Shown here one piece after another: positions 6,183-7,329 of a DNA stretch of 7,329 bases. The stretch is from an uncultured Chloroflexota bacterium (GTDB lineage: Bacteria; Chloroflexota; Anaerolineae; Aggregatilineales; Phototrophicaceae): contig CAIVEA010000207.1 in NCBI GenBank assembly GCA_903904765.1, positions 1-7,329 of the forward strand, given 5' to 3'. Below the pieces are notes generated by a model. It was not told the DNA's origin, ran no database searches, and worked only from the letters and a program-made list of their open reading frames with translations. Every line of letters begins with the position of its first letter. Position 1 is the stretch's first letter. The translations under genes and the position numbers were made by a program.

Positions 6183-7329
6183 ATGACAAAGATTGACCCC
6201 ATCTATGTTGGCAAAGATGCTATTAGCCATCTGTTGGAGTATGTGGCAGCTAAGAATTTGAATCGATTCTGCATTGTTGCAGATGAGAATACATTCCCTG
6301 CGTTAGGGGGACGTGTTGAAACTGCCCTCAAGGGTAAAGGCTATGATGTGACGAGTGTGGTGCTGGAAGGCCATCACATTCATACGGATGAGCATGAGTG
6401 TATGCAGGTGTTCATCCGCGCTCCGCTTGGCCCTTGCACGTTTATCGCGGTAGGGTCAGGGACGATCACGGATATTACCCGTTTTGTCAGCCATCGGACG
6501 GGGCGCTCGTTCATTGGTATGCCGACTGCGCCTTCAGTAGATGGGTTCACTTCAATTGGTGCGCCGATCATTCTCGCGGGTGTAAAAACCACTATTCTTT
6601 GTCAGGCTCCGCTAGCGGTATTTGCTGATCTGGAAACGTTGGCGAATGCGCCACAGGCGTTGATCGGCGCGGGCTTTGGTGATATGGTGGGCAAAATCAC
6701 CTCTCTGGCCGATTGGAAGATGGGCAGCTTGCTGTGGAATGAACCGTATGATTCGACTATCGCGGCACGTTCTCAGGCTGCGATTGATAGCGTGATGAAG
6801 TATTCGGATGCTATCGGACAGCGTTCGGAAGAAGGCGTGCGGGCGCTCATGGATGCGCTAATTGAATCCGGATTATGTATGCTGGATTTTGGTACGTCAC
6901 GCCCTGCGTCGGGCGCAGAACATCATGCGTCGCACTACTGGGAAATGAAGCGTTTGAGGGAAGGTCGTGGGACGCAGTTTCACGGCGCGCAGGTCGGCTA
7001 TGCGCTCACACTGGTGGCGGCGCAGTATGCGCGTATCCGCGAAATCAACCGTTCAGACATGATGAATCGGCTAGAGGCCGCTACACTACCTGATCGTCAA
7101 GCGGAAGTGGATGCGATTCGCGGCGGTTATGGTGATATGGTGGATGACATTGTAAAAGAGCATCTGGCTTTCCTGAATCTGACTGAAGAAGGATTTGACC
7201 AACTCAAACATAAGATTGCCGATCACTGGGATGATATTCAGACTATTGCAGCAAACGTTCCTTCGCCGAAAGTGATTGCTGCGGCATTGGATAAAGCGGG
7301 GGCACCGACCACATGGCAAGCGTTAGGGC
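6183..7329 (+). CDS. sn-Glycerol-1-phosphate dehydrogenase family protein (AraM/EgsA-like), 3' end outside window
   Basis: The frame is open from ATG 6183 to the window end, giving 382 residues with no stop yet. Known members (B. subtilis AraM, archaeal EgsA) interconvert DHAP and sn-glycerol 1-phosphate with NAD(P)H and a bound divalent metal. Visible marks are: GSGTITD (91-97), the dinucleotide-binding loop; PTAPSVDGF (114-122) with the conserved Asp120; AGFGD with D167; GAEHHASH with H247/H248; and TQFHGAQVGYA with H267. D167, one of H247/H248, and H267 match the Asp-His-His metal site of the iron-containing alcohol dehydrogenase/dehydroquinate synthase-like superfamily. The protein is most like bacterial AraM. 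The end 'AGAPTTWQALG' suggests only a short C-terminal tail is missing. It lies downstream of a kinase and a sugar importer, which points to catabolism of a polyol phosphate. True G1P specificity is inferred from the family, not shown. Confidence 0.93.
   Translation, partial: MTKIDPIYVGKDAISHLLEYVAAKNLNRFCIVADENTFPALGGRVETALKGKGYDVTSVVLEGHHIHTDEHECMQVFIRAPLGPCTFIAVGSGTITDITRFVSHRTGRSFIGMPTAPSVDGFTSIGAPIILAGVKTTILCQAPLAVFADLETLANAPQALIGAGFGDMVGKITSLADWKMGSLLWNEPYDSTIAARSQAAIDSVMKYSDAIGQRSEEGVRALMDALIESGLCMLDFGTSRPASGAEHHASHYWEMKRLREGRGTQFHGAQVGYALTLVAAQYARIREINRSDMMNRLEAATLPDRQAEVDAIRGGYGDMVDDIVKEHLAFLNLTEEGFDQLKHKIADHWDDIQTIAANVPSPKVIAAALDKAGAPTTWQALG

Noticed and set aside
6398..7093. Short + strand frames (6398-6628, 6875-7093) overlapping the dehydrogenase
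   Set aside because: The dehydrogenase frame is continuous and carries all family motifs. These are alternative-frame shadows and not signs of a frameshift.

Overview
The window reads as bacterial DNA of balanced base composition. All genes lie on the + strand and are packed into one apparent operon. The gene types (a CUT1-family carbohydrate ABC importer, an FGGY sugar/polyol kinase and a bacterial AraM-like glycerol-1-phosphate dehydrogenase) and the remembered look of the kinase suggest a free-living heterotroph. A member of the Chloroflexota is my best guess, but this is an impression, not a demonstrated assignment. The window opens inside one gene and closes inside another, so the operon extends beyond both edges.

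Layout: 1-393 is the C-terminal part of the extracytoplasmic solute-binding protein. 394-559 is a non-coding gap with a GC-rich stem-loop (413-437) and possible leader mini-ORFs. 560-1495 and 1507-2367 are the two membrane permeases (MalF/UgpA-like and MalG/UgpE-like). 2372-3484 and 3491-4594 are two tandem MalK-type ATPases. 4599-6134 is an FGGY-family kinase. 6183 to the window end is an AraM/EgsA-type NAD(P)-dependent sn-glycerol-1-phosphate dehydrogenase, cut at its C-terminus. Gaps between genes from 560 to 6134 are only 4-11 nt, which points to co-transcription and translational coupling. The gap before the dehydrogenase is 48 nt.

How the parts may work together: the binding protein captures a sugar, polyol or glycerol-like solute, the two permeases form the channel, and the two ATPases would form a heterodimeric motor. 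The kinase would trap the solute as a phosphate ester, and the dehydrogenase would oxidise a polyol phosphate to a ketose phosphate (DHAP if the substrate is G1P). The substrate cannot be read from the sequence.

The most notable points are these. Both ATPases carry Glu where the Q-loop Gln is expected (MalK Gln82 position). Both have non-canonical, and mutually different, ABC signature motifs. A kinase is paired with a G1P-dehydrogenase-family enzyme inside a transporter operon, which suggests a phosphorylate-then-oxidise polyol pathway. No mobile element, CRISPR array, tRNA or rRNA was seen.
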